A stretch of 12,727 nt of DNA from Trueperaceae bacterium (GCA_029210865.1 JARGGE010000037.1:1-12727); one strand, 5' to 3'; counted from the first letter of the stretch, positions 1 through 9,304 are shown. Translations and numbers: made by a program. The notes: generated by a model not told the origin, from the letters alone.

Positions 1-373
1 GGCAGCCCGCCGGCGACGATGGCGTTGCCGCCGTAGAAGCGCGTCGCCGCGTCGTAGAGGTGCATCGAGCCGCCGCGTCCGCGGCTGCAGCCCTCCTGCT
101 TGCCGTACATCTCGGCCATGATCGACTCGGCCGGCATGCCGCGCAGCAGCGCGTGGCCGTGCTCGCGGTAGGTGGCGACGATACCGTCGCGCTCGTCGAG
201 CGCCTCCATCACCCCGGTCGCGACCGCCTCCTCACCGATGTAGAGGTGGAGGAAGCCGCGGATCTTGGTGGCCTGGTAGAGCTCGGCGCAGGCCTCCTCG
301 AAGCGGCGGATGCGGATCATCTGGCGCAGCAGGTGCTGCGCGTGCTCCTTGCTGGGCAGCGGCAGGGTCTCGC

Positions 374-377
<4 letters not shown>
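1..377 (-). CDS. Thiamine-diphosphate-dependent dehydrogenase E1 component, alpha subunit (pyruvate/acetoin dehydrogenase type), partial
   Basis: First ~125 residues of an E1 alpha subunit; the C-terminal two thirds lie beyond the left edge. The family decarboxylates a 2-oxo acid (or cleaves acetoin) on thiamine diphosphate and passes the acyl group to the E2 lipoyl domain in the cytoplasm. Visible family signatures are LLRQMIRIRRFEEAC near the N-terminus, GFLHLYIGEEAV, TYREHGHALLRG and the GRGGSMHLYD block. The ThDP-binding GDG motif would come later and is not in the window. The start is GTG at 377, inside a GTGA overlap with the upstream ligase stop, with AGGGAG seven bases before it, so translation is probably coupled. 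Pyruvate, branched-chain and acetoin dehydrogenase alpha subunits cannot be separated on this fragment. Being next to an acetate--CoA ligase fits an acetyl-CoA-forming role. Confidence 0.88.
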
Positions 378-2197
<1,820 letters not shown>

Positions 2198-2496
2198 GCT
2201 GCGGTCCCTCCTACCCACGGACGGGTCGCCCCAGGGACGGGGCGAAGCGACGGTCCCGGTCGCCCTCGCTAAGGGGGAGCGCAACGCGGTTCACGACGCC
2301 CCCGAACGAGGGCGGCAGGGGCCCTACCCGCACCGTAGGGAGCGCGACGGGCTCGTGCATCGGTGAAAGGCCGACGGCGTGTCGGGGAAAGTCCGGGTGC
2401 CTGGGGCGGGCGCGGGGGTCAGAGTGCATCGGCCTTCGCCGATTCGCTCGCTAAAGCGCTCTCATTCACGCAAGGCAGGGCGCCCGACCGCGCCCC
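2198..2496. other. 299-base intergenic region upstream of the acetate--CoA ligase
   Basis: No supportable gene. On the minus strand it must hold the ligase promoter and the 3' end of the IclR transcript. I see no convincing -35/-10 pair. It has a perfect 9-base direct repeat GTGCATCGG at 2355-2363 and 2424-2432 (69 bases apart), a small TCGGC-CTTC-GCCGA hairpin at 2429-2442, and the hairpin just after the iclR stop listed separately. The repeats could be protein-binding half-sites, but this is only a possibility. Confidence 0.4.
2478..2495 (-). terminator. Small hairpin directly after the IclR gene
   Basis: GGGCGC and GCGCCC, separated by six bases, form a perfect 6-bp stem that begins two bases beyond the IclR stop codon. 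There is no T-rich tail on the minus strand, so it is a weak candidate for transcript-end formation rather than a textbook intrinsic terminator. Confidence 0.3.
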
Positions 2497-3237
2497 TCAA
2501 CTGCGAACGCCGCCACCGAGCTCTTGTGAGATGGCCACCGCGCACGCGACCACGTCGTGGGCCAGCGTGGCGAGGCGATCGGGGGGGATGTAGATCACCG
2601 CGCCGCTGAGGCTGACGGCGGCCACGACTTGACCCGACGCGTCCCAGATGGGAGCCGCGACGCAGCAGATACCGACCTCGTTCTCCTCACGATCGAATGC
2701 GAAACCCTGCTCTCGAACCGCCCGGAGTTCCTCGACGAACGTGTCGACCGTCGTGATCGAACTGGGCGTTCGCGGCGGCTCGTCTGCGAAGTACCCACCC
2801 CAGGCTGTTTCGGGCAAGAAGGCGATCATCGCCTTTCCCATGGCGGTGGCAGCTGCGGGCGACATCAGACCGACCCGCGAACGCATCTGCAGCCCACGAG
2901 CCCCTTCGACCTTCTCCAGGTAAACGATCTCTCGACCCGTCAGTTCACCCAGGTGGATCGTCTCGCTGGTGCGGCTCGCGATGGCCTCCATGTGGCGCCT
3001 CGCGAGGCCCGACAGCGGCACCTGCTGCCGCGCGCGCTCGCCAAGTTCCATCAGGCGGTATCCGAGGAAGTACCGGAAATCGGCGGTACGCAGGAACCCG
3101 TGGTCGACGAGCACGCCGGCGAGCCGGTGCACGGTGCTCTTGGGCAACTGGCTCGCGGCTGACAGGTCGTTGAGCGTTTGCGCCCCGTTAGCCACGAACT
3201 CAAGCAACGACAGCGCTTTGTCCATCGAACGGCTCAT
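2497..3237 (-). CDS. IclR-family transcriptional regulator
   Basis: A 246-residue IclR-type repressor/activator. The N-terminal winged helix-turn-helix spans about residues 5-65 (KALSLLEFVANGAQTLNDLS, then LPKSTVHRLAGVLVDHGFL). The C-terminal effector domain (about 75-240) carries the usual ETIHLGELTG, VYLEKVEG, AAATAMGKAMIAFLP and GICCVAAPIWD blocks. Length is standard (about 250). The gene is divergent from the PLP-enzyme operon, the usual arrangement for an IclR protein controlling a small-molecule catabolic operon and itself. The effector is probably the operon's substrate or an intermediate. ATG 3237 is chosen: AGAGG lies 12 bases upstream, a slightly long spacing. The internal ATG at 3225 has no ribosome-binding site. 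Confidence 0.93.
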   Translation of the reverse strand: MSRSMDKALSLLEFVANGAQTLNDLSAASQLPKSTVHRLAGVLVDHGFLRTADFRYFLGYRLMELGERARQQVPLSGLARRHMEAIASRTSETIHLGELTGREIVYLEKVEGARGLQMRSRVGLMSPAAATAMGKAMIAFLPETAWGGYFADEPPRTPSSITTVDTFVEELRAVREQGFAFDREENEVGICCVAAPIWDASGQVVAAVSLSGAVIYIPPDRLATLAHDVVACAVAISQELGGGVRS

Positions 3238-3257
3238 CGTCGACCCGATCCTCTTCC

Positions 3258-3263
3258 AGTGTA
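3258..3263 (-). promoter_or_regulatory. Possible -10 box for the IclR gene
   Basis: On the minus strand TACACT lies about 20 bases before the IclR start codon. It matches the first, second and last positions of the bacterial -10 consensus, but no good -35 lies at 16-18 bases. Low-confidence call. Confidence 0.2.
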
Positions 3264-3284
3264 GTTTGCCTCAGGTGTCCCAAT

Positions 3285-3305
3285 ATGCGGAACGAGGTAC
3301 CGCAT
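3285..3305. promoter_or_regulatory. Candidate IclR operator (21-bp near-palindrome)
   Basis: The arms ATGCGGAAC (3285-3293) and GTACCGCAT (3297-3305) are reverse complements at eight of nine positions around the centre GAG. The site lies in the divergent intergenic region and ends one base before a TTGACA box that would serve the PLP-enzyme operon. IclR proteins bind inverted repeats of about this size in such regions, so this is the best operator candidate. Binding itself is inferred. Confidence 0.6.
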
Positions 3306-3306
3306 C

Positions 3307-3312
3307 TTGACA
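3307..3312 (+). promoter_or_regulatory. Candidate -35 box of the PLP-enzyme/transporter operon
   Basis: Perfect TTGACA, one base beyond the palindromic operator. The -10 at the expected distance is poor (TGTGCT at 3331-3336, spacing 18). A weak -10 would suit a promoter needing activation by the bound IclR protein, but this is inference. Transcription from here gives a leader of roughly 80 bases before the ATG at 3425. Confidence 0.4.
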
Positions 3313-3424
3313 CATCCGGAGCGGCGTCCCTGTGCTTCGCTTACACCCAACGGTCGTTACGCTCCAGGCGCGGACGCGTCCTTGGACCGAACGCCTTGTC
3401 GCCGTCGGGCCGATGGGACGGTAC

Positions 3425-4501
3425 ATGGATCGCATCGAGGACTTCGCACTCCCCCTGAGCACAGGCGCCGTACGTCGGCTCGTGGCCACGCAACCGCGGG
3501 TGCCCCTCGCGACGTTGCCAACGCCCCTGCAGGAGGCCAAGCACCTTTCGCGCCTGCTCGGTGGACCGCGAATCTTCCTCAAGCGCGACGACATGACCGG
3601 CATGGCGTTCGGCGGCAACAAGAGCCGCAACCTCGAGTTCCGCATGGTTGAGCCGCTCCGCGCCAAAGCCGAGGTCTTGATCATGGCCCTCGAGCTCACG
3701 TCGAACTCCGCTCGGCAGACGGTCGCCGCCGCGAACCGGTTGGGCATGCGCACGGTGCTCGTCCTCAAGGGCGAGCCGCCCCCGGAGCCGCAAGGGAACC
3801 TGCTCGTCAACGAGCTCCTCGGCGCCGAGATCCACTACGTCCCTGACCGCGAAGCCCAGAAGCGCGTGATCGATGAGGTCGTCGATCGCGTTCGACGCGA
3901 GGGACGCCGCCCGATGGTTCTGACGAGCGAACCGATCTTCGACATCGGTTCCGCACTCGCGTACCTCGAGAGCACCGTCGAGATGCTGGAGCAGATGGAC
4001 GCGCTGGGCGCCTACCCCGACTTCGTCTATATGACGTCGGGCGGCAAGGGACAGGCAGGCCTGGTGCTGGCCAAGCGCTTACTTGAGGCGCCCTTCTTGG
4101 TGCACGGCGTCACCGTCAGCTACGAATACGACGTCCCTCCGCGGACGGCCCAGATCGCCAACGACACGCTGGCGCTCCTCGGACTCGACGTACGCATCGA
4201 TCCCGCGGAGGTCATCAGCTTTGGTGACCACGTCGGACCAGGCTATGGACACGTCACCGAGGCCTCGCTCGACGCGATGGCCCTCATGGCTCGCACGGAG
4301 GGGGTGGTCCTCGACCCGATCTACACGGGCAAGACCTTCGCGGCACTGCTAGACCACATCAACGAGGGCATCGTCCCGCGGGACGCGACCGTGGTGTTCG
4401 TGCATACCGGCGGCACGCCAGCGATCTTCTCGCACGCCGAGACGATCCGCCGGCATGCCGCCACGTACCATTTGCCGCCGCCACGCAACGGCACCAAATG
4501 A
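3425..4501 (+). CDS. PLP-dependent enzyme, D-cysteine desulfhydrase/ACC deaminase family
   Basis: A 358-residue fold-type II PLP enzyme. LKRDDMTGMAFGGNKSRNLEF carries the Schiff-base lysine (Lys66). SGGKGQAG (205-212) takes the place of the phosphate-binding loop. VGPGYGHVTEA, LDPIYTGK (297-303) and VHTGG (326-330) match the family C-terminal half. Thr301 and Thr328 sit where ACC deaminases carry Glu and Leu, so this is more like a D-cysteine desulfhydrase or cysteate sulfo-lyase than an ACC deaminase. The substrate-loop motif reads TSNSARQT, where relatives usually have SNQ or SNH, so the true substrate may differ. ATG 3425 is chosen because an upstream in-frame GTG (3332) would lie inside the promoter; the SD is weak. 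First gene of the operon, 52 bases before the binding protein. Such enzymes release enamine intermediates, matching the nearby RidA. Confidence 0.85.
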   Translation: MDRIEDFALPLSTGAVRRLVATQPRVPLATLPTPLQEAKHLSRLLGGPRIFLKRDDMTGMAFGGNKSRNLEFRMVEPLRAKAEVLIMALELTSNSARQTVAAANRLGMRTVLVLKGEPPPEPQGNLLVNELLGAEIHYVPDREAQKRVIDEVVDRVRREGRRPMVLTSEPIFDIGSALAYLESTVEMLEQMDALGAYPDFVYMTSGGKGQAGLVLAKRLLEAPFLVHGVTVSYEYDVPPRTAQIANDTLALLGLDVRIDPAEVISFGDHVGPGYGHVTEASLDAMALMARTEGVVLDPIYTGKTFAALLDHINEGIVPRDATVVFVHTGGTPAIFSHAETIRRHAATYHLPPPRNGTK

Positions 4502-4553
4502 TGCCTTCATCCCAACCCACCGCCGCCACGTCCTCGCAGCAAGGGAGACCCAA

Positions 4554-6146
4554 ATGACCGGACGATTCCGCCCGCTCCTCACCCTGATCGCTATCGGCGT
4601 GCTCGCCTTGGGGCTCGGATCGCTTGGCCTCGCCCAGTCGAACCGGATCGTGTACGCACAGAGCGTCCCGGTGACCACGCTCGACCCCGCACATGGCGCC
4701 TTCCTCGCCTACCCCGCCGGGTACGAGGTCGCGTTCGCCATCTACGATCGCCTCGTGACCTTCGACGAGACCTTCACGCTCGCCCCGCAGTTGGCCACCG
4801 GATGGACGGCGTCGGACGACGGCCTCACTTGGACCTTCACGCTTCGCGAAGGCGTCACGTTCCACGACGGCACCCCGTTCGATGCTGCAGCTGTTGTCTG
4901 GAACGTCGAGCGCATGATCGACGCCGAGCGCAACCCGACCAACCGTCCGCTTTGGAACCCGGTCGCCGGCACGGTGGCCCTCGACAACCTGACGGTCGCC
5001 ATCACGACGCACGAGCCGTACTCGGCCCTGCTCAACACCTTCGCACACGGTTCTGGGGCGATCGTCAGCCCGGCCGCGGCCGAACGGTACGGAGACGACG
5101 AGATCGCAACGAACCCGGTGGGGAGCGGCCCGTTCATGCTCGACTCCTTCAACCCGGGCCAAGAGGTCGTGCTCAAGGCCTTCCCCGACTTCTGGGGCGA
5201 GCCATCGGGCACCGACGAGTTGGTGTTCCGGTACGTTCCGGAAGCGTCCACGCGCATTTCGGCGCTCCGCACCGGTGAGGTCGACGTCATCGACTCGGTG
5301 CCGCCGCAGCTCGCCCTGACGCTAGAGACCGACCCGAACGTCCAGGTCCTCACCACCCCTGGCCTGCGCCCGATGGGTTTCGCGTTGATGACCGAGCGTC
5401 CGCCGCTCGACGACGTGCGGGTGCGTCAGGCCCTGAACTACGCGATTCCGAAGGACGCGATCTCGCGTGGCGTGTTCCAGGGGTTCGCGCGTCCGGCCAA
5501 CTCGCCGCTGGCGTTCAACACCGTCGGCCACGTCAGCGCCGGTGACTTCGCGTTCGATCCGGCGCGCGCCGGCGCGTTGCTCGACGAAGCCGGCTGGACG
5601 CTCGGCAGCGACGGCGTCCGCACGAAGGACGGCGAGCGCCTCGAGTTCTCGCTCTACACGCCCGAGGGCCTGTTCCCCGGCGACCTCGACATCGCTGAGA
5701 TCGTCGCCTCGTCGCTTGCTGACGTCGGCGTCGACGTGACCATCACGAAGATCGAGGCCGCGGGTTACTGGGACGAACTCCGGAAGACGCCCGAGAACAT
5801 CGCCTGGGACATCGCGCAGTTCGGCTTCAACCCTTCGAGCTCCGACGGCACGTACCACCTCGACTCGCTCTTCACGTCGAACCCTCCCGGCGCGGCCGCG
5901 ATCGGCGCCTGGAACATCGTCCGCTACGACAACCCCGAGGTCGACCAACTCATCGCGGCGGCCAAGACGTCGATCGATCTCGACGCCCGCGACGCCTACC
6001 TTGCCGACGTGCAACGCATCGTGTGGGCCGACGCTCCGTACCTCTGGCTGCAGGTCAACGAGGTCATCACTGCGACCCGGGCCGACGCGTCCGGCGTCCA
6101 AGTGTGGCCCGTCATCTTCACCATCGTGCGGGACGCCCATCGCTGA
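4554..6146 (+). CDS. ABC transporter substrate-binding protein, family 5 (peptide/nickel/opine type)
   Basis: A 530-residue exported solute receptor. The N-terminus MTGRFRPLLTLIAIGVLALG is a signal peptide, probably cut near GLA-QS (about residue 25). No lipobox cysteine is seen. The mature part follows the SBP_bac_5 pattern: VTTLDPAH, IYDRLVTFD, LATGWTASDDGLTWTFTLRE, GVTFHDGTPFDAAAVVWN, NPVGSGPFML, FRYVPEASTRISALRTGEVD and DVRVRQALNYAIPKDAI. Length is normal for DppA/OppA relatives. AGGGAG six bases before ATG 4554 fixes the start over an upstream in-frame ATG. It would deliver its ligand to the two downstream permeases. The family binds peptides, glutathione, opines, nickel chelates and other amino-acid-like solutes, so the ligand is not readable from sequence. 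Context favours an amino-acid-like compound. Confidence 0.93.
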   Translation: MTGRFRPLLTLIAIGVLALGLGSLGLAQSNRIVYAQSVPVTTLDPAHGAFLAYPAGYEVAFAIYDRLVTFDETFTLAPQLATGWTASDDGLTWTFTLREGVTFHDGTPFDAAAVVWNVERMIDAERNPTNRPLWNPVAGTVALDNLTVAITTHEPYSALLNTFAHGSGAIVSPAAAERYGDDEIATNPVGSGPFMLDSFNPGQEVVLKAFPDFWGEPSGTDELVFRYVPEASTRISALRTGEVDVIDSVPPQLALTLETDPNVQVLTTPGLRPMGFALMTERPPLDDVRVRQALNYAIPKDAISRGVFQGFARPANSPLAFNTVGHVSAGDFAFDPARAGALLDEAGWTLGSDGVRTKDGERLEFSLYTPEGLFPGDLDIAEIVASSLADVGVDVTITKIEAAGYWDELRKTPENIAWDIAQFGFNPSSSDGTYHLDSLFTSNPPGAAAIGAWNIVRYDNPEVDQLIAAAKTSIDLDARDAYLADVQRIVWADAPYLWLQVNEVITATRADASGVQVWPVIFTIVRDAHR

Positions 6147-6152
6147 CGTCCT

Positions 6153-6189
6153 GCGCGGTCCCCCGGTCTTCGCGACCGGGGGACCGCGC
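6153..6189 (+). promoter_or_regulatory. Strong 16-bp hairpin between binding-protein and permease genes
   Basis: GCGCGGTCCCCCGGTC (6153-6168) and its exact reverse complement (6174-6189) enclose a five-base loop TTCGC. A second small stem (TCCCG/CGGGA, 6190-6205) follows directly. There is no T-tract, so full termination is unlikely. The position just after a binding-protein gene and before membrane genes fits an mRNA-stabilising or attenuating hairpin that keeps receptor expression above permease expression. Confidence 0.7.
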
Positions 6190-6215
6190 TCCCGGCGGCG
6201 CGGGACCGGAGGCTG

Positions 6216-7136
6216 ATGCTCGAGTACCTCGCATGGCGCCTGCTTCGCATCGTGCCCATCGTGCTGCTGGTGGTGACGCTGATCTTCGTGCTCTTCCGCC
6301 TCGTTCCCGGAGATCCCGCCCGCCTCATCGCGGGGGCCACGGCGACCCAGGAATCGGTCGAACGCGTGCGCACTCAGCTCGGACTCGACCGGCCGGTGAT
6401 CGTTCAATATCTTGCGTACGTCGGCGGCTTCTTCGAGGGTCGCCTCGGTTACTCCGGCATCTACCGGGACGACGTCGGTCCCGTCATCGTGCGGCACCTG
6501 GGCCCGACGCTCGCACTACTCGCCAGCGCCATCGTGCTGACGATCGTGATCGGGATCCCCGCGGGCGCGATCTCAGCCGTCTACCGCGGGGGGGCGATCG
6601 ACCAGGTCGTCAGCTTCTTGGTGACGAGCATGCTCTCAATCCCGAACTTCTGGCTCGGGTTGATGATGATCTCCGTCTTCTCGGTGACGCTCGGCTGGCT
6701 GCCGAGCTTCGGGTACGGCGACGCGCGGTCCCTCGTGATGCCGACGATCGCAGTCGCAGCGCGGATGATCGCGATCGTCGCGAGGATGACCCGTTCGAGC
6801 CTGCTCGAGGTTCTGCAGCGGGACTACGTCCGGACCGCACGGGCGAAGGGGTTGCGGGGCGGCACCGTCCTCTACAAGCACGCAATGCGCAACGCCCTCA
6901 TCCCGACGATTACGACGATCGGCCTCCAAGCGGGCTACCTGTTGGGCGGTTCGGTCGTTATCGAACAGGTCTTCGCCTGGCCTGGCCTGGGTCAGCTGCT
7001 GATCAACTCGGTCGGCGTACGCGACTTCAACATGATCCAAAGCATCACGGTCGTCTTCGCCGCCGGGTTCCTGCTGATCAACCTCGTAGTGGACGTGCTG
7101 TACGTGGTCGTGAACCCACGGATCGAGTACCGATGA
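6216..7136 (+). CDS. ABC transporter permease, DppB/OppB type
   Basis: A 306-residue inner-membrane permease. About six hydrophobic segments lie near residues 10-30, 98-120, 133-156, 174-192, 231-250 and 276-298. The family N-terminal signature LFRLVPGDPARLI and the LGLDRPVIVQYLAYVGG region are present. The EAA coupling loop is DYVRTARAKG followed by HAMRNALIP (about 203-230), and the C-terminal part has VIEQVFAWPGLGQLL. It pairs with the next permease to form the channel; the EAA loops contact the cytoplasmic ATPases. GGAGG sits only three bases before ATG 6216, a short spacing, and a strong hairpin lies just upstream, so translation may be lower than that of the binding protein. The stop overlaps the next start as ATGA. 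Confidence 0.94.
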   Translation: MLEYLAWRLLRIVPIVLLVVTLIFVLFRLVPGDPARLIAGATATQESVERVRTQLGLDRPVIVQYLAYVGGFFEGRLGYSGIYRDDVGPVIVRHLGPTLALLASAIVLTIVIGIPAGAISAVYRGGAIDQVVSFLVTSMLSIPNFWLGLMMISVFSVTLGWLPSFGYGDARSLVMPTIAVAARMIAIVARMTRSSLLEVLQRDYVRTARAKGLRGGTVLYKHAMRNALIPTITTIGLQAGYLLGGSVVIEQVFAWPGLGQLLINSVGVRDFNMIQSITVVFAAGFLLINLVVDVLYVVVNPRIEYR

Positions 7137-7996
7137 CCCCCATCGCCGGAGTCCGCCGCGACCTCCCAGCTCGTGTGGGGCGGACCTTCCGTCGCCACAC
7201 GACGCTCGTCGTCGGGGCTACGATCCTCGCGGCGTTCGCTTTCATCGCCGTGTTCGGCCCCGCGTTGGCCCCGTACCCGATCAACCAACAGAACCTGCTG
7301 GCCACGCTGGCGCCGCCGTCGGCCGAACACGTGTTCGGCACGGACCACATCGGGCGCGATGTCCTGAGCCGCGTGCTCGCGGGCACCCGTTACTCGCTCG
7401 CCGTCTGCCTGATCTCGGTGGCGTTCGGGGCGCTGCTCGGCATCCCGGTCGGAATCGTCGCCGGATACCGGGGTGGCCGCTGGGACATGGTGCTCAGCTC
7501 CGCCATCGACGTCGTCCTCACCATCCCCGCCATCATCCTCGCCATCGCGATCGTCGCCGTGGTGGGGCCGGGCCTGCTCGGCCTGATCGTCGCCATCTCG
7601 ATCTCGTACGCACCGAGGGTGGCGCGCATCACGCGATCGGCGGTCCTCGACGTCCGGGAGGAGGACTTCGTACGGTCCTCGTACGCGCTCGGCGCCAGCA
7701 CGCCCCGCATCCTCGTGCGCCACGTGCTCCCCAACGTCTCCGCGCCCCTGACCGTGGAGTTGACGCTTCTTGCCGGACAAGCCGTGCTGGTCGCCACCGC
7801 ACTCGGGTTCCTCGGGCTCGGCGTCCAACCACCGCTCCCCGAGTGGGGCACGATGCTCAGCCGCGGCAAGGACTACCTCGCGATCGCGCCGCACATCGTC
7901 ACCGCACCCGGCATCGCCATCGCGCTGCTGGTCCTCGGCTTCAACTACGTCGGAGACGGCCTGCGCGACGCGTGGGACCCGAAGCTCCGACGCTGA
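7133..7996 (+). CDS. ABC transporter permease, DppC/OppC type
   Basis: A 287-residue permease, partner of the DppB-type protein. Diagnostic blocks are FGTDHIGRDVLSRVLAGTRYSL (about 68-89), YRGGRWDMVLSSAIDVVLTIP, and the EAA loop EDFVRSSYALGAS with HVLPNV (about 177-202). GFLGLGVQPPLPEWGTML and a C-terminus of GLRDAWDPKLRR complete the match. The start ATG 7133 overlaps the previous stop by four bases (ATGA), so the two permeases are translationally coupled. After this gene the dipeptide-type operons of many bacteria carry two ATPase genes; none is found here and the next gene is an enzyme. Confidence 0.94.
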   Translation: MTPIAGVRRDLPARVGRTFRRHTTLVVGATILAAFAFIAVFGPALAPYPINQQNLLATLAPPSAEHVFGTDHIGRDVLSRVLAGTRYSLAVCLISVAFGALLGIPVGIVAGYRGGRWDMVLSSAIDVVLTIPAIILAIAIVAVVGPGLLGLIVAISISYAPRVARITRSAVLDVREEDFVRSSYALGASTPRILVRHVLPNVSAPLTVELTLLAGQAVLVATALGFLGLGVQPPLPEWGTMLSRGKDYLAIAPHIVTAPGIAIALLVLGFNYVGDGLRDAWDPKLRR

Positions 7997-8025
7997 GACC
8001 TTGCCACTCCACCCTGGAGGACGCC

Positions 8026-9159
8026 GTGGCCGACCCCATCTCTACCCCCTCCCCCCGCCCGTTTGTCGTCGACGCACACGCCCACGTGCTCCCGTACCTC
8101 GGGGGCCCCGCTGGATTCGCTTCCACGGGCGAGCGCCTGTTGTACGCCCAGCGCGCCATGCACACGCACGGCGCCCAGCCAGCGCGGCGCATGCGTGACC
8201 ACGCAAGGGTCGAAACCAAGACGCTCTGGGACCAAGCCGATCCGGGCCCGAGCGGACGACGCGCGGTCGACTTCCGCGCCGGACGCTTCGGCAGGTATGA
8301 GTGGCGCGTCAACGGTGAGGACCACTACGTGCAGTTCATGCCGCCGAGCTTGCAGACGATGGAAGCCCCCCCGGACTTCATGATCGCGCAGATGGACTAC
8401 GCCGGCATCGACGTCGCCGTCCTTCAGAACGACCACATCTACGGCAGCCTGAACGAGTACTTCGCCGCCGCCGCCCTCCAGCACCCAGGTCGCTTCGTCG
8501 GCCTGGCGCAGGTCGAGGAGCCACTCGCCTACCAGGACGAGCAAATCGCTCGCCTACGCGACGCCGTCCTCCGACTCGGTATGCGCGGCCTCTACTTCAC
8601 GACCTCGACGTTCTTCACGTCGGGCTACCGCACCTATTACACCGACGACGCCTTCACGCCCTTCTGGGACGTGGTCCGCGACCTCGGCCTCAGCGTCTTC
8701 TTCGTCTTCTCGGCCGCCTCGCCGATCGGCGGCTTCGACGAGGAGATGCGCCGTTTCCGCGCGTGGCTCGATCGCTACCCGTCCGTGCCGACCGTGCTCG
8801 TGCACGGCCTACCCGACGGGCACTGCCTCGAAGCCGGCGGACGGCTCGTCCTTCCGGACCCCTTGCGCGACGCCCTCGGATCCTTCCCCATCCACGCCGA
8901 GGTGCTCTTCCCCATCAAATGGGGCGGGATCTGGGACTACCCCTACCCGCAGGCGATGGACCTCTTGCGCCAGTACATCGACCTGTTCGGGGCCACGCGG
9001 CTGGTGTGGGGCTCGGACATGCCGAACGTGGAGCGCTACTGCACGTACCGGCAGTCGCTGACGTACGTTCGCGACTACGCCGACTTCCTCTCCGCAGACG
9101 ACCTGAGCGGCATCCTGGGTGGCAACGCCCTTGGGCTCCTGCGGCCCGACCAGGCCTGA
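8026..9159 (+). CDS. Amidohydrolase-family metal-dependent hydrolase (amidohydrolase_2 type)
   Basis: A 377-residue TIM-barrel enzyme related to the ACMSD/gamma-resorcylate decarboxylase and lactone/amide hydrolase group. Strand 1 carries VVDAHAH (His18, His20), the strand-6 region has VLVHGLPDGH (His260), and the strand-8 metal aspartate lies in LVWGSDMPN (Asp331). The strand-5 position, usually a metal-binding His after LGLPV, here reads LGLSVFFVFSAAS (about 221-233) without a histidine, so the metal site may be unusual. GTG 8026 is the start: GGAGG lies five bases upstream and the homologous region begins immediately after. It follows the permease by 29 bases and precedes the split dehydrogenase by 55. 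It probably acts on the imported compound or its PLP-enzyme product. Hydrolase, decarboxylase and hydratase activities are all possible in this family. Confidence 0.85.
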   Translation: MADPISTPSPRPFVVDAHAHVLPYLGGPAGFASTGERLLYAQRAMHTHGAQPARRMRDHARVETKTLWDQADPGPSGRRAVDFRAGRFGRYEWRVNGEDHYVQFMPPSLQTMEAPPDFMIAQMDYAGIDVAVLQNDHIYGSLNEYFAAAALQHPGRFVGLAQVEEPLAYQDEQIARLRDAVLRLGMRGLYFTTSTFFTSGYRTYYTDDAFTPFWDVVRDLGLSVFFVFSAASPIGGFDEEMRRFRAWLDRYPSVPTVLVHGLPDGHCLEAGGRLVLPDPLRDALGSFPIHAEVLFPIKWGGIWDYPYPQAMDLLRQYIDLFGATRLVWGSDMPNVERYCTYRQSLTYVRDYADFLSADDLSGILGGNALGLLRPDQA

Positions 9160-9214
9160 TCGCGCAATCGTGGCCCACGGCTCGCCGCCGCGCGACCCAC
9201 TCCGACGAGCGACC

Positions 9215-9288
9215 ATGCGCGCGCTGGCCAAGGTGGGTCCGGGTCCCGGCGCGCTGGCGCTCGTCGACCGAGCCGTCCCTATCGTCCT
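9215..9288 (+). pseudogene. 5' fragment of zinc-dependent MDR dehydrogenase, cut by the IS element
   Basis: The first 24-25 codons read MRALAKVGPGPGALALVDRA then VPIV, the normal first beta-strands of a zinc-dependent medium-chain dehydrogenase. The frame then runs into the left inverted repeat of the IS element and stops at the TGA at 9302-9304, giving a 29-residue remnant. Joining base 9288 to base 10777 restores one open frame with the downstream fragment. The SD before the ATG is weak (GACGAG). Confidence 0.8.
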
Positions 9289-9292
9289 AGAC

Positions 9293-9304
9293 GATATGGG
9301 TTGA
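9293..9304 (+). repeat. Left inverted repeat of the IS element
   Basis: GATATGGGTTGA, exact reverse complement of the repeat at 10762-10773. It supplies the stop codon that ends the interrupted dehydrogenase frame. The sequence across the left junction, ATCGTC-CTA-GACGAT (9281-9295), is itself a 6-bp inverted repeat spanning host and element. Confidence 0.88.

Noticed and set aside
2384..2402. GGGGAAAGTCCGGGTGCC, similar to the 5' conserved motif of RNase P RNA
   Set aside because: The space (under 300 bases) is too short for the whole RNA, and the conserved 3' motifs are not seen. Chance similarity of about 12 bases.
3332..3424. Upstream GTG start (3332) for the PLP enzyme
   Set aside because: It would add 31 residues not typical of the family and begin within the probable promoter, so ATG 3425 is preferred. 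GGAG 10 bases before it keeps some doubt.
5322..6497. Long minus-strand open frame opposite the binding-protein and permease genes
   Set aside because: Antisense shadow of two well-supported genes; it has no domain signature and crosses an intergenic hairpin.
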